Shown here: positions 35,773-47,889 of the stretch, one piece after another
Layout of the letters: each line of letters begins with the position of its first letter
Numbering within the stretch: position 1 is the stretch's first letter
Assembly (NCBI GenBank): GCA_947561585.1
Contig: CANNZV010002594.1
Location: 27,798 to 91,797, forward strand
From: Caprella mutica
Lineage: Eukaryota > Arthropoda > Malacostraca > Amphipoda > Caprellidae
DNA: 64,000 nt
Reading direction: 5' to 3'
Translations under genes and position numbers: made by a program
The notes under the pieces: model-generated
Databases searched by the model: none
What the model was told of the DNA's origin: nothing
What the model saw: the letters and a program-made list of their open reading frames with translations, nothing else

Positions 35773-36086
35773 AAGTTTCTGAACGGAGGAAAACTCGCCA
35801 ACGACGTTTGAATAAAGATGCTAAGCCTACTCTCTTTCAAACTTCTCAACTATCTGGATCTAAGGTTAGTTTAATGGTTTTCTCTGTAAATCAGTCATAC
35901 AACTGTATCAATCATTGTGAAGAGAATTTAGTTCAAGTTGGGGCTACTAAATCAATCTTTATTGATAATGTTGTCATTTCTCAGGCAGGTCTTCCTACTG
36001 GACCGACTGATCAGTTTACAACTGGTACATTTCCTGGTCCAGCTGATCAGTTCCTGACAGATCCATCTCCTGTTCACACTGAAATG
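35773..36086 (+). CDS. two small linker exons of the candidate fusion gene
   Basis: Exon 35773-35864 (after TTTTTTTGTAG; ends TCTAAG/GTTAGT) is open only in the phase that needs one base from an upstream exon. It reads a basic segment (ERRKTRQRRLNKDAK), a possible nuclear localisation signal. Exon 35985-36086 (after ATTTCTCAG; ends GAAATG/GTGAGT) is 34 codons with a degenerate internal repeat (GPTDQF, GPADQF). Both end in phase 0, matching the zinc-finger exon at 37028. No domain is recognised. Assignment to one transcript is an inference from phase and order. Confidence 0.55.
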
Positions 36087-36439
36087 GTGAGTATCAATTA
36101 TTTTTATATAGAATCGTATGTCAATTATAAATATGTAAATTGTATATTATTAACTGTTGTTGAATATGCAGATGGATATTGATGATGAATTGCTCCTACA
36201 TGCAATTTTTTTATCTGCTTAGAATTTCAGAGGGTAGCTAGTGCAACAATTTAGAGAAAATAAATGTAGAACCAAATTTGAAATGGTTTGCAGCTTCATA
36301 ACCAGTAATCATTTGATCCATTGAATAGAGTTGTAATAAAAAAATAAGATTGAATATATTAGATTTTCCCCTTATGCCCTGCATTATATAATTTGAACTT
36401 GGAAAAAAATTATTTATTAAAAAATAATGAAAAAAAGCA

Positions 36440-36543
36440 CAAAAGTGCTTAAGGAAAATATCTCTTGTAGCTAATCCTCTCAAAATAGGTACACTATTTG
36501 AAGGTGACATAACTATATGTCCTCTTAAGACATAATGGGTTAA
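36440..36543. mobile_element. orphan piggyBac-like terminus in an intron
   Basis: Complement reads TTAACCCATTATGTCTTAAG followed by an inverted GTC/GAC-rich segment, like piggyBac-type ends. No partner end was found nearby. Confidence 0.35.
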
Positions 36544-37027
36544 CATGAATTTAACATAATTTCATTTAACTTTCAATAGCTATAGCTACAATATTTAGCC
36601 AATATCAAATTAATGAATTACAAATTTATGTATTGAACAATTAATAGTGAACCAGAGAGTTTTCTTTCTCTCAAACTCTCGATCATACAAAGATAACTGG
36701 TTATTGAACACCAATGATGATGGCCAGGTTTTTAACTTCTTAATGCCTAATAGAATAGCTACAGTTTGACATGAATAAAGATTAAAAATATTAGTAAGAG
36801 TGGGTCATTGTGACTCAAGTTATGCAAGAATAGTAAAACCATTAAAAATTTGTATTTCAATTTTGTTTCAAAATTAAATAGGTAGCTATTGCTCATACAT
36901 GTGTGATAATTTTATTAGAATTTATATAACCTTAGCTAGTACAATGTGTTGTAGAGCATAACAATTTTTTTATCATATTGTATATCTCATTATATATATA
37001 ATATCTTTAAATACCTTCTTATTTCAG

Positions 37028-37735
37028 ATGCTATCTAGAGCTGAGAGTCCCAACTCATCTGAAGAGGCTGTTGTAGCTGATCCTCTCAATGTGTCCTATT
37101 TGGTGAAAGAGGAAGACATCAAGCCAGATATTTCAAATGTAGATGTAGGTGTGTCTAATATTGAACACATTTCTAATATCACAAGCAATGAGAATATAGA
37201 AGATGAAATCACCATCAAAGAAGAGAGTTTGGATGAACAGGAACATTCATGGGCAACTGAGTCAATTCGTGCAAACGATGAAATGGAATCTTCTGGTGAC
37301 CAGAAAATAGAGCATCCAGTAACTAAAAATTCTCCTAATTCTCTGAGTAACTTATCCACACACTTTAAACCTCGTGATATCAGTTCTATTACATCGAATG
37401 ATTACGAAAGTTCGGAAAAGGGAAAGTCTTCTAGTAAAAGAATAGCGTATAGTGTTGACAACATCAAAGATTATGAAATACCCTCCTACAACTGTGCTTT
37501 TTGTTATAAAAACTTTCATAATAGAAGTGATCTAAATTCACATCAAAAAACTCACTCAGATGAAAGGCCATATCCTTGTTATATTTGCGATAAGAATTTC
37601 AAACTGAAAATCAATCTTTTTAATCATAAAAAAATTCATACAGGTAAAAAGCTATTCACCTGTGATATTTGTGATAAATCATTCTCTAAAAAAAGTTACT
37701 TGAATACTCACAAAAGGAAGGATTCATGCATGTGA
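37028..37735 (+). CDS. acidic region plus three C2H2 zinc fingers (3' exon)
   Basis: Exon after TTATTTCAG, open for 235 codons in phase 0. Residues 1-150 are acidic and polar with VKEED and IKEES (both fit the SUMO-acceptor consensus). Then fingers at about 158-178 (CAFC...H...H), 186-206 (CYIC...H...H) and a third at about 214-233, whose second His is lost: an AAGG duplication near 37709 shifts the frame and the protein ends SCM. C2H2 fingers with linker SDERPYPC / TGKKLFTC bind DNA; the protein is probably nuclear. It shares the VKEED(I/V)KPD(I/V)S block with the exon at 56368. Confidence 0.75.
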   Translation: MLSRAESPNSSEEAVVADPLNVSYLVKEEDIKPDISNVDVGVSNIEHISNITSNENIEDEITIKEESLDEQEHSWATESIRANDEMESSGDQKIEHPVTKNSPNSLSNLSTHFKPRDISSITSNDYESSEKGKSSSKRIAYSVDNIKDYEIPSYNCAFCYKNFHNRSDLNSHQKTHSDERPYPCYICDKNFKLKINLFNHKKIHTGKKLFTCDICDKSFSKKSYLNTHKRKDSCM

Positions 37736-38158
37736 TAGACCATTCAGTTGTGATTTTTGTGAGAAATTATTTTATACAAGAAATAACCTTAATACTCACA
37801 AAAGTAAATCACACCATTGAAAAGCCATTTCAGTTCTGATGTTTGTGATACATTATTTTCTACTATAAGTTACTTGATTACTTCGTATATGAATTCATTC
37901 AGGTAACAACCCATTCAACTGTGATATTAGTAGTAAAACGTTCTATACTATAAACGTCATATGAATATTTACGATGGGGAAAATCATTCATTAGTGATTA
38001 ATGTAGTGAAACATTGTCTTAAGTACCTTAAGCACTACTCGCAAAATAATTAAAACAGGTGAAAAACAATTTACTTGTGAAATTTATGGTAATGATTTCT
38101 CTTCCAGAAGTACTTGTAAAACTCGTAGAAAGCTAATCCATAAATCCTGTGTTTTGTA
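37736..38158 (+). pseudogene. decayed additional zinc fingers
   Basis: Reading on in the shifted frame gives a fourth finger (CDFCEKLF...NTHKSKSHH) followed by a stop, then two or three barely recognisable finger relics (NPFNCDIS, KQFTCEIYG). The ancestral gene had about six fingers; this 3' part no longer belongs to the open frame. Confidence 0.7.
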
Positions 38159-38159
38159 G

Positions 38160-39400
38160 GTAGCTATTAAACATTTTTGTAAGTGAAAAAATAATTCTGA
38201 ATATAAAACATGAAATGATGTCTGCTGGCCACAGCTACAGCAGAACTTTTCACAGGCCTCCATTGGACCTATCTGTGCTCAGTCCTCTTATTTAAAAATA
38301 AATCCTAGGGTTGATTACTATTCATACAATTTTTTTGACTTCATCAATGCCTCTAATGTTTCACATCATCAGTCAGATGAGAGGTGTTAGTTTAGTCCAA
38401 TCTCTCTAAGATTCCATCATCCAAAGATGTACTGTGACTGCTATCTGTTACAGAATCCTAAAACTACAAGTGGTAGCTATTGTTTTCTTTACCTACAAAT
38501 GTTGCTAAAGATCAAAATAATAAACAGTAAACTAAATAAAAGTGAGTTCCGTTCCACTTCAGCTAAATATTCCTTTGTTATTCGCACGTGGGTAAAAATG
38601 AAGTTCATTAACACTACCGATGATGATTTACTTAATCTTGGAGAATTTTAATTCGATGTTTGGATACCTAATATATGACCTCTTTCATTGCTGAAAAGTT
38701 TATATAAATTAGTTTTGATATATAAAAAGCTACGAGTTATTTAGCACGTTTTCTGTGGTCGTTTTCACGTCAGTCACAGTCATTGGCTAAGTTCCTGTCA
38801 CTTAATTGAAGTGGTTGTGTGGTGCCAATGCCTGTCTGTTTGGGGCAAATTGCTGCACAGATTGAAAATTATAGATATTGTGCTAGGTAACTGAGTTGTA
38901 GGAGAGAGTGACCAAACATCTTCAAATATTCATTTCTCTTAAAAATATGATTTATTAATAATTACTTAAATGTTGTGAATTGGAATTTCTGTAATAGTTA
39001 CTTGAATATTTTTGTACATGATGTATCATAATACTATTTATTTTCATTAATCCTTACTGTTTCTGATATTACCTCAGAGGTCATAATATTTCTGCTAGGG
39101 GACTTGTGAATCCCAGTACCACGAAATAATTCATCTAAAACTATAACTTTAACTACTTGTAAGATCTTTCATTTGTTTTATTTTATCATTTATGCGTTTA
39201 CAATTGGTCTTAATCATCTTTTTGTGATATGTGCAGTATTTATTGCCTGCTCTCAGAACTCTATCCTGAAGCTGTCTCCTTTGGGCCCTGAACTGTTGAA
39301 ATCTGGATTATGTTTTGTCTTTTTAATTTAATATTTACCATGTTTATAATTTTTTTGAACGCTACTTGCAATTTTAGAGGATAGTGCTTGGATTATGTGA
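38160..39400. other. no gene seen
   Basis: AT-rich sequence following the finger relics. Nothing recognised. Confidence 0.5.
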
Positions 39401-39419
39401 TAAAACATATGTTAAATGA

Positions 39420-39681
39420 ACAGTGGTTTTTACAAGTTAAAAAGTATAAGTGATTAATATAAGTGATCGCTCTGCGATGCACTGCAGACAACTGACACTA
39501 GAGAGATTTACACATCCTTTTATATAATGTAAACAGGAAACAATTAGGTATACAACGTGAGTCATAGCTAGAACCAGGAAATGTTATCATAAGACAATTC
39601 TGCTGAGTAATTAAAATACATTAGCTAAATACAACATATGCAAAATATAAACAATAACTAATTGTGACTAATACAACAATC
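39420..39681 (-). repeat. probable 3' LTR of the second Copia element
   Basis: On the minus strand a purine tract (GAGAAGGAGAT) is followed by TGTTGTATTAG at 39681, as at an LTR start. A TATATAAAAGG box follows near 39520. The other end is not defined because no second LTR is present. Confidence 0.5.
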
Positions 39682-39699
39682 TCCTTCTCACACGAGTTA

Positions 39700-42570
39700 T
39701 ACATTTATCATTCCAATCAACTTAACTAGTTTGTTAAATCTATCAGCAGGTAGTGGCTTGGTAAACACATCAGCCAACATTTCCTCACTAGCACAATATT
39801 TAAGTTAATTTCATTTGAGGACACTAAGTCTCGAACATAATGATACTTAATATCAATGTGTTTTGTACTAGGATGATTTTTAGCAAGACATAGCAGACTG
39901 ATTATTCTCAAACAAAACTACTGAAGAATTCTTATTAGATAACTTAAGATCTAACAATAACTTATTTAGAAATACCGCTTCTTGAGCAGCGCCAGAAAGA
40001 GATACATATTCAGCTTCTGCTGTTGAAAGGGCTACACAAGTCTGTTTGACAGACCGCCATGAGATTATAGAATCATTTAACAAAAAACAGTATCCTGATG
40101 TACTCTTTCTATCATTTCTGTCACCAGCCCAGTCGGCGTCAGAATAACCTACTAATTCTGACTCATCATTTCCATACCGAATACCAAGATTCTATGTACC
40201 CTTCGGATATCTGAAAATTCGTTTAACAGCTGTCCAGTGTTTACTATTTGGTTTGAAACAAAATTTAGAAACATTACTAACAGCATATGTAATGTCAGGT
40301 CTAGACTTGGTAGATAAGTATAGTAATGAGCATACTGCAGATTGGTACCTATTCGCATCAACCAATTCGCATTCATCTGAAGTTTTATTGTAATCAAATC
40401 TATTCAATAGTGATTTCACAAAAGCAGATTGATTTAAGGAGATTTTACCATTAGTTTGTACAACATTTACACCTAAGAAATAGGATAACTGTCCTAAATC
40501 TTTCATCTCTAATTTAGAAGTCAAATCAGCTTCAATTTTTGTCAATTCGTCATTGTGCTTACATGCTATTATTATATCATCTACATATGCAGACATAATA
40601 CATGCGATATCATTAATCATCTAAACATAGTTACAGGGGTTACATTCGGATTCAATAAAGTCTAAGGTTTTAAGATAAGCATCAAAAGAATCATTCCAAC
40701 ATTTTGGTGACTGTTTAAGTCCATACATTAATTTATTTAATTTACATACAAGGTGCTCCTTTCCCTTTTTAACATAGCCAGTGGGTTGTCGCATAAAGAC
40801 ATTCTCTTCGAGTTCTCCATACAAAAATGCAGAATTAACATCCATGTGGTGAACTATTAAATTATGTTTAGCTACCAACGATAACAAAGTTCGCACAGAT
40901 TAAAATCTAACTACAGGTGCGAAAGTTTCGTCATAATCTATTCCAAATCTCTGAGAACCCTTGTGCTACTAATCTAGCCTTATAAGAACTTATTTTACCA
41001 TCGTGTCCCAATTTACGTTTAAACAAACATCTATCTAGAGTTAATTACATTCATGTTCGAGTTAGGCTCGACTAGTTCAAAAACTTTATGCTTATCAAAA
41101 GCATCTAATTCACGCTCAATGGCTAGCTGCTATTCAGAAGATTCAAGACTACACCTAGCTTCCTTTACAGTATTGGGTTCAGTCATCATTTTACTAACGA
41201 AAAATCCTTCAGAAAAATCCCATTCACCATACCAGTCAGGGTGACAGGACAATAACCCCCCGTGCAATATACCCCCGGACAAAAAATCCCGTACAATAAA
41301 CCCCCCGGATAAGGACTCCCCCAAGCAAAAAACTCCCGGTCGATATAAATAGCATAATTCATTTTAATTATTTTCATTAATTTTTTATTAATAAAATTGC
41401 TATATACTATAAATATAAAGAGGTATAGTGCACCTAAGGTTAGGTTAGCGGTCCGATTGGGGGGTTTGGGAAGGGGCTTGCCCTCTCCCCCCCCCCCCTC
41501 CCTCCGGCCAGGTTTGATAGTGACAAAATGTATACTGTACTTATTTTTACTATAAAATAGGTAATTTGGGTATACCTTATTTTGCAAAAAAATTGTCATA
41601 TTTTCGAAGAAAATGTAATAATTATTGGTTCGCATTGAATAATGTTTAATATATTAATAAAAATGAATTATGCTATTTATATAGACCGGGGGTTTTTTGC
41701 TTGGGGGTTTTTTGTCCGGGGGATATTTTGCACGGGGGTTGTTTGACCGCGGAGTTTTTTTTTGCACGGGGGTTATTGTCCTGGAATCACCAGGCGGGTG
41801 CCCTACGCACTCGTGTAGACTGTATGAGCACAGGTTGCACCTCTGGTTGTTCATCAGCTGGTTGAACCCCTTGTAATTCAACAGGTGGTTGAATTATGGG
41901 AAGTTCATTAGCAAGGTTGTCTTCGTCTGAATCTCCTGAAGGTGCCGCCAATGGAGTGGATTGTAATTTTGAATCAATGAGCCTCTTAGGTGTCTTTGAT
42001 TCATCAAATATTACATCTCTGGAATAGAACATTCTTTTAGTTTCAATATCATACAGACTTTATCCCTTAGTAACTGATCCATATCCTAGTAAGCAGCAAA
42101 TTTTTGCTTTTGGATCTATCTTCTTTCTCTCATCATGTGGGATATGTACATAAGAAGTACATCCGAATACTCGGAGATGTTTTACATTAGGTTTCCTTTC
42201 GTTCAGTGCTTCATATGGAGTTTTACCTAAGAAAGAGTTTATACATCTGTTTCTAATAAAAGTGGCAGTAGCCACTAGCCAGAGCTTCAGCCCAAAACTC
42301 CTTCTCAAGATCTGAATCTGAGATCATACATCTTACTACTTCAATTATAGTTCGAATAAATCTTTCTGCTACTCTATTTTGCTGTGGAGTTTTCGTAATA
42401 GATTTTTCATGAGTGATGCTTTAAAAATGATTTAAACTTAGAATATACCTATTTGAGGTATATTCTCCTCCATTATCTAAACGAAATGTCTTAATCTTCG
42501 TTCATAATGTTTCTCTACCATTACTTTCCATTCAACTAATTTCTCAAATACGTTACTTTTATTTGCTATT
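39700..42570 (-). pseudogene. Copia pol fragment: integrase end, RT, RNase H
   Basis: Blocks recognisable by comparison with 24149-27208: integrase C-terminal part (NRCINSFL...TPYEALN, 42308-42060), linker (42032-41790), then RT with the SAYVDDIIIACKH motif (about 40600), and RNase H (LSTAEAEYVSLSGAAQEAVFLN, about 40050; KHIDIKYHYVRDLV, 39860). At least six stops or frameshifts and a 550-bp MITE break it. Inactive. Confidence 0.9.
41241..41790. mobile_element. foldback MITE with GGACAATAAC ends
   Basis: Ends GTGACAGGACAATAAC and (complement) GTGATTCCAGGACAATAAC, flanked by CAGG (41237-41240 and 41791-41794). Each ~130-bp arm contains 5-6 degenerate ~18-bp units such as CCGGGGGTTTTTTG. The arms are inverted copies of each other around a C-rich centre. 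Confidence 0.85.
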
Positions 42571-42575
42571 ACATA

Positions 42576-44173
42576 CACTACCGGCCAAAAATCTGGGACA
42601 GTTCAGTATTTTTTAAATTTAATTTAAATTAAGACCAAACTTACACATATTGTAACTACCTCTCATATTGATACTATGTATTAAATACAGTTCATTGCAA
42701 ATGATAAAAAAAAGTTATGAGCATATCAATTTTTATTTTGGAATTATAATGGCCAAAACCGTGGGACAAAACAAAGAAAATTTGATATAACAGCATTAAA
42801 TCAAAAGAATGCAAAAGTTTGATGATACTCAATCAATATCTGGTAAACTACCCTTTTTTCTATCACTGCAGCACACCTTCTACTGCTAGATTGAATTCGA
42901 GATCACGACATTCATAACGTAAAACTTTTGCCTAATCTTCTTGATGTTTCAGCCAAAAAATCATTAGTTTTGACAGGGTTTCTGGCCCTCTCACGGTTCC
43001 ATAAAGTGGACCATAGGTTCTCAATAGGGTTTAGGTCACATTGAGGAGGCCAATCCAAAACATTCAAGTGTGCTCTTTCAAAAACTCCCATTACATGCTT
43101 AGTCTTGTGGCATGGTGCGTTATCCTGCATGAAAATAGGGCTTTCACACTCAGAATTTCGAAGTGTTAGGATGATATGATTTCTCAACGGGTTCCTGTAT
43201 ATTGTTCCATTAACTCTGGTGATTAGCCGGAACAGATCAGTCGTTCCATCCCGCAAAATCATTCCAACCGCCATTACGCTACCACACCGAACCTAACTGT
43301 TCTCTTTGTACATTGTTTATTTAACCATCCACGAACAAACCTTCTCAGAAATTCCTTCCCGTCAGATCTAAACACATTAAACTTACTTTCATCAGAGAAG
43401 AAACATTTCATTACTGATCTTCTATCCACAGCACATGATCTTGAGCAAAGCTTAATCTGTGTTTCTTGTTCTTGTTGCTTACCACCGGTTTCTTCGCTGG
43501 TGATCTTGCAAACAGACGAATTACATTCAGACGTCTTGATACTGTTTTACAAGATGATTTCATGTCATGAGAGGCATGTACTTCACGAGAATTCTGGCAG
43601 CTGTCTGAAAACTATCGTTCAGTGCCATATTCTTAATCAATCAATTTTGTCTAGGAAAAGTTATTCGAGGTCGGCTCTTTATTTCCTAGGAGCTAAAATT
43701 TTCCCTGTATCCTTGGAACCCTTTAAAATTTTCCTGACGGCACTTTTCGACAGTTTCAAGTCATCAGCTATCTTCCGTATCGAATGATTCTTTCTATGAA
43801 GTTTGATAATTGATTTTATGACAGAAGAATCAACTTTAGGTGCCATGTCGATGGTAGGACCGGTTGCAATAATTATACAGTAATGTAATCGACTTATTCT
43901 TAATTTTTGTACTTAGAAAAGTTGAAAAACTCACAACACAGTCCAGAATAAATTATATTCTTTGTTTTGTCTCACGGTTTTGGCCACTTTGATTTCAAAA
44001 TAAAAATTGAAATTCTCATAACTTTTTTTATGTCATTTATAATGAACTGTAATTAACACAGACAATCAACATAACGGGTAGTTACAATATGTGTAAGTTT
44101 GGTCCAAATCTCGTTGAAACTTCTGGAGAAATTAAAAAAATGCTTAACTGTCCCAGAATTTTGGCCGGTAGTG
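42576..44173 (-). mobile_element. Tc1-like element in Copia integrase
   Basis: Ends CACTACCGGCCAAAAATCTG and (complement) CACTACCGGCCAAAATTCTG with TA at 42574-42575 and 44174-44175. Removing it restores the Copia integrase codons YSWVYVIA across the junction. Encodes a broken Tc1 transposase. Confidence 0.95.
42912..43844 (-). pseudogene. Tc1-type (DD34E) transposase
   Basis: Minus strand from ATG 43844. N-terminal helix-turn-helix (SIRKIADDLKLSKSAVRKIL), then the first Asp (FFSDESKFN, about 43410), second (FMQDNAPCH, about 43130) and the Glu (DLNPIENLWS, about 43015). Several stops and frameshifts between about 43690 and 43280; the last 120 codons (43274-42912) are open. Inactive cut-and-paste transposase. 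Confidence 0.9.
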
Positions 44174-44174
44174 T

Positions 44175-44771
44175 ATACCCATGAATAACACGTTGCATTG
44201 TCAATAAAAGTTACAAAGTACGAGCAATTACCTATTGATGATGGGATAATTTTACCACATACATCAGAATGAATCAAATCAAGATATTTAAGATTTTTCC
44301 TCCCTCCTATCGGAAACGAGCACTTATCAATTTTCCCATTACAGCAGTGTTTACAAACACCTTCTATCGCATTTAGTTTAAAATTCAAGCCTATGACTAG
44401 ATCCTTTCGGATCATTTTACACATAGTATCCCTCCCTAAATGACCGAACCTTCTATGCCATAACATATCATTCAATTTATTTGAATCAACAGATATCACA
44501 GCTGTATGAACTATAACATTTAATACATATAGTTTACCAACACAGTTGGCAACAGCAATCAGTTCTCCTTTATCATGAATTTTACAATAATTATTACCAA
44601 ACGTAACCGATTTATTATTACTGGTAATTCTAGAAACTGATAGCAAATTATAAGCTAACTGAGGCACAAGCCAAACATTGGTCAGTGTGCATGTTCTACT
44701 TTTACCCCCTGGTATTTTAAGATTAACAGCAATATTACTCACAGCCGTAGCTTGTAAACTAGACCCGTTTC
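44175..44771 (-). pseudogene. Copia integrase N-terminal fragment
   Basis: Contains the LLSVSRITSNN block, the H-H-C-C zinc motif (LWHRRFGHLGRD ... CKHCCNGK) and the first integrase Asp (LIHSDVCGK), close to the intact Copia at 26600-27100. Open over its length but cut off at both ends by the Tc1 and palindromic insertions. Confidence 0.9.
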
Positions 44772-45116
44772 CAGGCGCGTATACAAGGGGGGGGGGGGGC
44801 ATTTGGGGCAGATGCCCCCCCCTTGAGGTCTGAACTTTTTAAAAATAAATCTACGGATAAATAAAAATTTATGGATTAATCCTCAAAATTGAAGAAATAT
44901 CAATTATTTGATTATTTTTAATTGCTTTTGACATGGTTGAACTCAGTATTCTATCAAAATCGTCCTTTATAAATTGCGAAATGGGAGAAATTAAATTGCT
45001 TCAAGTCGTATTAGGTATAAGCCATTTTGTTCATAGAGAGTGGATTTCTATCACCCTATTAATATTAGCATTGTTCTTCAATTTGAGAAGAAAAGACTCG
45101 TCCTGTATAATGTAGC

Positions 45117-46095
45117 TTGCCAAAACACCTTCTTCTTCAACAGTACGCCGAAAATTCATGCTTTCTCAAGATAAATGGAAGGGTTGCTAAATCTTACCAC
45201 TTGAAAAAGTTCACAAGAGTTTGTGGTCTATGCAATGAAACTGGTTCTATCCACAAGAAAAAGCAAAAAAAAAAACACAAACTGCGATTCAGGAGGTGAA
45301 GTTTCTTTGAAGAAACCACTATTTTTTCTCTCAGAAAAGCTTTTCAGCAGATTTCATCCACACCAAAACCACGTGGTGGAGGATCGTGATACATTCATTT
45401 AGTTTCCGTTTTAATCATTGAACTTCAGTTCCACCATTAATGAAAACCCACATAAATAGCGGTTTTGTGAGTGGATTATGCAGCAACCATCCAACATGGC
45501 CAATTGAATCGTTTGGACAGACGAGAAGTTAATTTGCCTCCATCAAAAAATACGAATGAAAATCCTCGAAATATCTGGAAAACAATTACAAATAATAGGT
45601 ATGATGCTAAGGTAATGATCTTCGTTGCAATTATTATTGGAATGGTTCCAATTGTCCAAGCATTCCTTAACGAATATGGCAACTTGTTACCAATTATTGG
45701 TTTTCAAAACTCGGATTGCTCTAGCACATTATCTGGCCCAGCCTGCAACTTCTTCACTTAGGTGGATGCAAGCCCACATTACACAAATGCAGCTCTAGAA
45801 TTTAAGGAAAAGTTTCGAGGTCGAGTGATTAGCAGAATTACGGAAATAAAATTCCTGGTCAGCACACAGTCCAGATCTCAACTCTTTGGACTTTCGCATA
45901 TGGGCTGCTGCACAAACTCTAGTTTATAAGTTTATTTATAAAAAAAAAACAGATCCCAATGATTCTCTTATACAATGTGCTCAAATCTCCGCTCAAAAAT
46001 ATAACAATAAGACTCAAGAAAGTATGCAAGAATGTTCTGAAGCGTGCTTCGTTCTGTCTTCACATCGGAGGGGTCATTATCAACCACTTTTGTAG
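45117..46095 (+). pseudogene. IS630/mariner-type transposase, left arm copy
   Basis: N-terminal HTH-like block (FTRVCGLCNETGSIHKKK, about 45208-45260), second catalytic region decayed to QDASPHYTNAALEF-like sequence (about 45770), and C-terminal block (LDFRIWAAAQTLVY, 45883 on; ACFVLSSHRRGHYQPLL). Broken by many stops. Comparable to proteins with QDGAPPH and SPDLNPLDF motifs. Confidence 0.7.
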
Positions 46096-46509
46096 GACCT
46101 CAGGAGATGTGCTTCATATGATAGAAGACAATAAATGTTTAATAATAAAAATCCTTTCTTTTCCTTCAAAGTGATGCATCTATAATGGTATTTGACTTAT
46201 TTTTAAGTGCTTTTAATTCGCAATTAAAAAATTACGTTATCTGATGAAACATAGTGTAGCAGTATGGTTTTGATTATTTTTGCTGAAGCCAATAATTGAA
46301 TACTGTGATAAAGTTAATAACTATCAGTCTATTAGACTTTAAAAACAGCTTATGGACTATACAGTACCATCCACTGACACACTGTGTTCCATCAGAAACG
46401 ACATTTTTAAATTGCAAATTAGAAGCACTTCTAATGCATCAATTATCATCATAGATACACCACGTTGATGGAAAAGAAAGTATTATTATTAAACATTTAT
46501 TTTCCTATA

Positions 46510-47889
46510 TATATGGCTATATCATATGAACCACATCTCCTGTGGCCCTACAGAAGTTGTTGAAAATGACCTCCTCCAGCCTGAAGACAGAACGAAGCAA
46601 ACTTCGAAACATTCTTTCAAATTTCTCAGGGGTCTCCAGGTTATATTTTTCAGCGAAATTTGAACACTTTGTATAAGAGACACAATGGAATATTCTTTTT
46701 CATATATAAACTCGAGTTTGTGCAGCAGCGTAGAAAAGTGAAAATCCAAAGGGTTGAGATATTGATTATGTGCTGGCCAGGAATTTTCCGTTCTTCTGCT
46801 AATGAATCGACCTCTAATTTTTTCAATGAGAAATTCTAGAACTGCATTTGTTCAATGTGGTGGAGCGCCGTCTTGCATCCACCAAAGTGAAGAACGAGTT
46901 GCAGTATGGCCCAATTAAGAGGTGCTAGTTTGGTATGCGATCTGTGAGGTTAATGTGATCTGATAATGCATTAATATTTTTATTTTAATAATTTTGATAA
47001 TTTTTCTTTTAAGGTAAATGTGATACAAAAAAAAAAACAATATAAACGAGATGATATTGGCACAATGCATTGAAAGTAAAAGAAAAAATCATATATTAAT
47101 TGCTTATTTGTACTTTATATTCAAATAAGTTTGGTAGGATGTAGTTTATATAACGATATTTCCATAATAAGGCTTTGCATATGTAAATGGTATACCTATA
47201 ATTATTTAAGGAAATAAAATACTATATATATTTGGTATCTCGTATACCTGTTTGTATCTTTTATATTTGCTAATAAATTCTAAATAGATCGCATGCCAAA
47301 CAAGTAAATGATGATCAGATCGCATAGCAAACTAGCACCAAATAATGTCCTGTAACAATCTGAGATATGAAACACCATTAACCGATGACAAGTTGCCATC
47401 ATCATCAAGGAAGATTATAGATTATATCCATTCGATTGATAATGGCAACACAGATATTACCTTAGCAATTTAGCATCATACCTATCATTTATTCCGTTGA
47501 TATTTCAGGAATTTTCATTAGTGTACCTGACGATCCTCCACAACGGAGTTATGGTTGGTGAAATCTGCTGTTCTAACTTCTGGGGGGTTCTTCATAGAAA
47601 CTCTTCACCTCCTGAATCACTGTTTCTGTTCTTTTTGGTTATGTTATCATTTGCTTTTCTTGTGAATAGAACCAGTTTCATTGAATAGATCACGAAGTCT
47701 TGTGAACTTTTTCAGGTGGTAAGATTTATCCGCCCTTCCACTTGTCATGGAGTGAAGCATGGATTTTCGGTGTACTGTTGAAGAAGGTATTTGGCAAACT
47801 ACAGAGTACAAGATGATGCATTTCTTTTCAAACTGAAAAACATTTTCAAGGTTTAAGAAAAATGCTAATATTAATAGGATAAAATCCAT
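46510..47889 (-). pseudogene. IS630/mariner-type transposase, right arm copy
   Basis: Mirror copy of the left-arm gene. N-terminal block FTRLRDLFNETGSIHKKS (about 47690), WWMQDGAPPH (about 46880, followed by a stop), FISRRTENSWPAHNQYLNPLDF (about 46780) and an open C-terminal 75 codons. Better preserved around the second Asp than the left copy. A further small element (46922-47337) interrupts it. Confidence 0.75.
46922..47337. mobile_element. small MITE in the right arm
   Basis: Ends GGTGCTAGTTTGGTATGCGA and (complement) GGTGCTAGTTTGCTATGCGA. The block has no counterpart in the left arm, which therefore acts as the empty site. Target duplication not clear. Confidence 0.65.
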
